Assembly: GCA_910580005.1 (NCBI GenBank)
Contig: CAJTXH010000073.1
Span: 1 to 13,782 of the forward strand
DNA: 13,782 nt
From: an uncultured Lachnospiraceae bacterium
GTDB lineage: Bacteria; Bacillota; Clostridia; Lachnospirales; Lachnospiraceae
Reading direction: 5' to 3'
Numbering within the stretch: position 1 is the first letter of the stretch; every line of letters starts with the position of its first letter. Below, one piece after another: positions 13,705 through 13,782 of the stretch. The position numbers and the translations under genes were made by a program. The notes below the pieces were generated by a model. It did no database searches. It saw only the letters and a list, made by a program, of their open reading frames with translations, and was not told the DNA's origin.

Positions 13705-13734
13705 TGTCGAAATTGTGCCCATCCTGTTGTCGAA
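13705..13734. promoter_or_regulatory. Two Spo0A-box-like heptamers
   Basis: TGTCGAA, the core of the Spo0A binding box, occurs at 13705-13711 and 13728-13734 as direct repeats 23 bp apart (about two helical turns). A promoter-like TATAAC follows at about 13755. The gene that would be controlled lies beyond the window, so this remains a candidate. Confidence 0.4.
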
Positions 13735-13782
13735 TTTATTTGTATATTTTTAGTATAACCATTACTGGAATTTATATACATT

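Overview
The window reads as the chromosome of an anaerobic, low-GC Firmicute, most probably a Lachnospiraceae-type clostridium. The evidence is AT-rich sequence, AGGAGG-type ribosome binding sites, sigma-A style promoters with 16-17 bp spacers, and a gene set (DUF4358, DHHW, MBOAT, SGNH and BspA-type LRR proteins) typical of gut clostridia. No rRNA, tRNA or CRISPR array was seen.

Left part (1-5450) is accessory DNA, mostly on the minus strand. It begins with an IS66-family transposase gene cut by the window edge (1-1470). This transposase appears to carry Gly where a catalytic Asp is expected. Next come a decayed gene whose protein can be pieced together across three frames (1546-2087), a short repeat-rich spacer, a second probable gene remnant (2251-2657), and a long gene-free stretch with one clear terminator. 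Then follows a compact unit: a consensus promoter (4161-4189), a roughly 210-nt hairpin-rich RNA ending in an intrinsic terminator (3941-4154), and directly after it a gene for a probable BECR-fold (PBECR4-like) nuclease (3235-3927). An unrecognised 227-aa gene (4534-5217) with its own promoter and terminator closes this part.

Middle and right part (5379-12967) is a regulated cell-surface locus. An XRE-family repressor (5476-5814) lies divergent to the 227-aa gene. The palindrome GTTGA-N6-TCAAC occurs exactly at the repressor's own promoter and again between two divergent SGNH-hydrolase paralogues (6203-7309 minus, 7519-8682 plus). A one-mismatch copy overlaps the promoter of the 227-aa gene. 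The second SGNH gene heads a run of five plus-strand genes: SGNH acyltransferase/esterase, DUF4358 protein, MBOAT (AlgI-like) membrane O-acyltransferase, DHHW (AlgX/AlgJ-like) protein, and a secreted BspA-type leucine-rich-repeat protein. By analogy with alginate and other exopolysaccharide O-acetylation systems, the MBOAT protein would carry acyl groups across the membrane and the SGNH and DHHW proteins would place them on an extracellular glycan. The shared operators suggest that one repressor controls the set together with the unknown 227-aa protein.

Right edge (12968-13782) holds a promoter, a strongly structured 5' leader, a 52-aa small acidic protein gene with a terminator, a 13-bp direct repeat that may mark old insertion-sequence ends, and two Spo0A-box-like heptamers that face whatever lies beyond the window.
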